Source: an uncultured Eubacteriales bacterium
GTDB taxonomy: Bacteria; Bacillota; Clostridia; Oscillospirales; Acutalibacteraceae
Direction of reading: 5' to 3'
NCBI GenBank assembly: GCA_934647945.1
Contig: CAKUFK010000023.1
Span: forward strand, 1-25,098
DNA length: 25,098 bases
Below, one piece after another: positions 23,998 to 25,098 of the stretch; position 1 is the stretch's first letter; each line of letters begins with the position of its first letter. A program made the position numbers and the translations under genes. Below the pieces are notes generated by a model, which was not told the origin of the DNA, searched no databases, and saw only the letters and a list, made by a program, of their open reading frames with translations.

Positions 23998-25035
23998 ATG
24001 AAATCCTGGCAAACGGTCTTGAAAAAGAGCGGCATCGCAGCCCTGGCCGCGGCTCTGGCGCTCTCGGTAACTGCCTGTACGGGCAGCGGCGTCCCGGCCT
24101 CTTCAGGGGGACCGGCGTCCAGCCATACGAGCGCTGCCGCAGCGGCACCGGTTACAGTTAAAAACGCCGCTGGCGGCGACGTCACTATTCGGGAGGCGCC
24201 GCAAAAAATCGTGGTGCTGCCGGTTTGGGCAGCCGAGATCACTCTCGATCTCGTAAGCACCGAACGGGTGGTGGGCCTCTCCTCCTACATGGATGCCCCC
24301 GTAACCACCGCGTTGGCGGACAAAGCGGCCAAGGTGGAAAAGCGGGTCTCGAGCGAAGCGGAGGCGATTCTCGGCCTCTCCCCCGATTTTGTGGTGCTGG
24401 ACACCTTCAACGATGCCGACGGGGCGCTCGCGCAAACCCTGTCCGGCGCGGGTGTGACGGTACTGACCCTCGCGTCTCCCGTAACCTATGAGGAAATCGC
24501 CGACCGGATCACCACCCTTTCCAAAGCGCTGTTCGCCGCCGATGAAGGGGAGAAGCTCGTCTCCGACATGCAGGCCCGGTTGGACGGCGTGAAAGAGAAG
24601 GTGAAGGATATCCCGGAGGCCGACCGGGTGAAGGTGATGTATTACGAGGCCTCGTATTCCGCAGACGGGATGCTGTGCGCTTATGGGGAGGGATCCCCCT
24701 TCCAGGCCATTGCCGAGGCCGCCGGCGTGCGGAACGTCTGCACGGCTCCTTTATATTCCAACGTCAGCAAGGAAACCGTGGTCAACGATTGGAAGCCGCA
24801 GGTGCTGGTGGTGTCGGGCGTGACCTATGGGGCGGATTTTTCGGCCACTGAGGACGGCGGCGCGGCCATGAAGGCCGCGATCCTGGCTGATGCCACCCTG
24901 AAAACGGTTCCGGCGGTGGCGGACGGGCGCATCGTTGCCCTGACCGAAAAGTACCGGGGATCGACGTCCCATTACATGGCGTATGCCGCGGAGGAGCTTG
25001 CCAGGGCTTGTTACCCGGACCGGTTCCCGGCCTAG
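23998..25035 (+). CDS. BtuF-like ABC transporter substrate-binding lipoprotein
   Basis: This 345-residue protein has a lipoprotein signal (MKSWQTVLKK, hydrophobic core, lipobox V-T-A-C with Cys27), so it is anchored outside the membrane. After a Ser/Ala-rich linker, the periplasmic-binding-protein fold of the iron/cobalamin type (PF01497 kind) follows: APQKIVVLPVWAAEITLDL, SSEAEAILGLSPDFVVLDTFN, YGEGSPFQAIAEAAGVRNV and VPAVADGRIVALTEKYRGS. The riboswitch upstream makes cobalamin or a corrinoid the best substrate guess; the fold alone would also fit iron-siderophore uptake. The ATG at 23998 has AAAGGCGG about 9 bases upstream. Longer in-frame readings start inside the riboswitch and are rejected. 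Permease and ATPase genes are not in the window and are probably beyond the right edge. Confidence 0.92.
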   Translation: MKSWQTVLKKSGIAALAAALALSVTACTGSGVPASSGGPASSHTSAAAAAPVTVKNAAGGDVTIREAPQKIVVLPVWAAEITLDLVSTERVVGLSSYMDAPVTTALADKAAKVEKRVSSEAEAILGLSPDFVVLDTFNDADGALAQTLSGAGVTVLTLASPVTYEEIADRITTLSKALFAADEGEKLVSDMQARLDGVKEKVKDIPEADRVKVMYYEASYSADGMLCAYGEGSPFQAIAEAAGVRNVCTAPLYSNVSKETVVNDWKPQVLVVSGVTYGADFSATEDGGAAMKAAILADATLKTVPAVADGRIVALTEKYRGSTSHYMAYAAEELARACYPDRFPA

Positions 25036-25098
25036 ACACAAATCGGGCGCTCCCTTGAACCGGCCACCGCTCATGGCGCTTCCCGCCATGGCCCTAAG
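25036..25098. other. Sequence after the BtuF-like gene up to the window edge
   Basis: These 63 bases hold no terminator and no certain gene. An open frame from TTG or ATG (for example the ATG at about 25074) runs to the edge and could be the start of a permease gene, but there is no good ribosome site and too little sequence to decide. Confidence 0.3.

Noticed and set aside
1..25098. CRISPR arrays, tRNA or rRNA genes, insertion sequences or prophage genes
   Set aside because: Looked for and not found. No spaced direct repeats, tRNA cloverleaf, rRNA-like sequence, transposase or integrase motif is evident.

Overview
This window looks like the replication-origin region of a GC-rich Firmicute, most probably a member of the Clostridia (the Oscillospirales/Ruminococcaceae area is my best guess). 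The basis is the gene order dnaA-dnaN-yaaA(S4)-recF-remB-gyrB...gyrA facing away from rpmH-rnpA-yidD-yidC-jag, the AAAGGAGG-type ribosome binding sites, the consensus SigA-type promoters and a two-membrane-step YidC without a lipoprotein signal. Genus and species cannot be read from the sequence.

Layout. (1) Bases 1-4863, minus strand: the N-terminal 1621 residues of a very large secreted RHS/YD-repeat protein that runs off the left edge. It carries a DNRLRE-like module, two lectin-like beta-sandwich modules and a ricin-B-like insert between YD-repeat blocks. (2) 4864-5182: an AT-rich promoter region for that gene and the gyrA terminator. (3) 5183-16974, minus strand: a tight gene run read as dnaN, S4 protein, recF, remB, gyrB, four YcxB-like membrane proteins and gyrA. 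(4) 16975-17345: the dnaA-dnaN gap, a candidate oriC element with a TTGTCCACA DnaA box, degenerate boxes, an AT-rich stretch and a 12-bp-arm palindrome. (5) dnaA, then a divergent promoter region (18687-19055) where gene orientation switches. (6) 19056-22196, plus strand: rpmH, rnpA, yidD, yidC and jag/khpB, ending at a bidirectional terminator. (7) 22260-23420, minus strand: a TelA-family gene with its own promoter. (8) 23574-25035, plus strand: promoter, cobalamin riboswitch, intrinsic terminator and a BtuF-like lipoprotein gene.

How the genes fit together. DnaA, DnaN, RecF, GyrB and GyrA start and sustain replication. RpmH, RnpA, YidD, YidC and Jag handle ribosome, RNA and membrane-protein biogenesis. 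Transcription on both sides runs away from the dnaA/rpmH boundary, as expected for forks leaving oriC there.

The least ordinary parts are: the block of four tandem two-pass membrane genes inserted between gyrB and gyrA, built from six diverged copies of one unit; the B12 riboswitch leader, in which one P1 arm is perfectly complementary to part of the downstream terminator; and the absence of the usual mnmE-mnmG-rsmG-parAB genes after jag. All calls come from reading the sequence; no database search was done.
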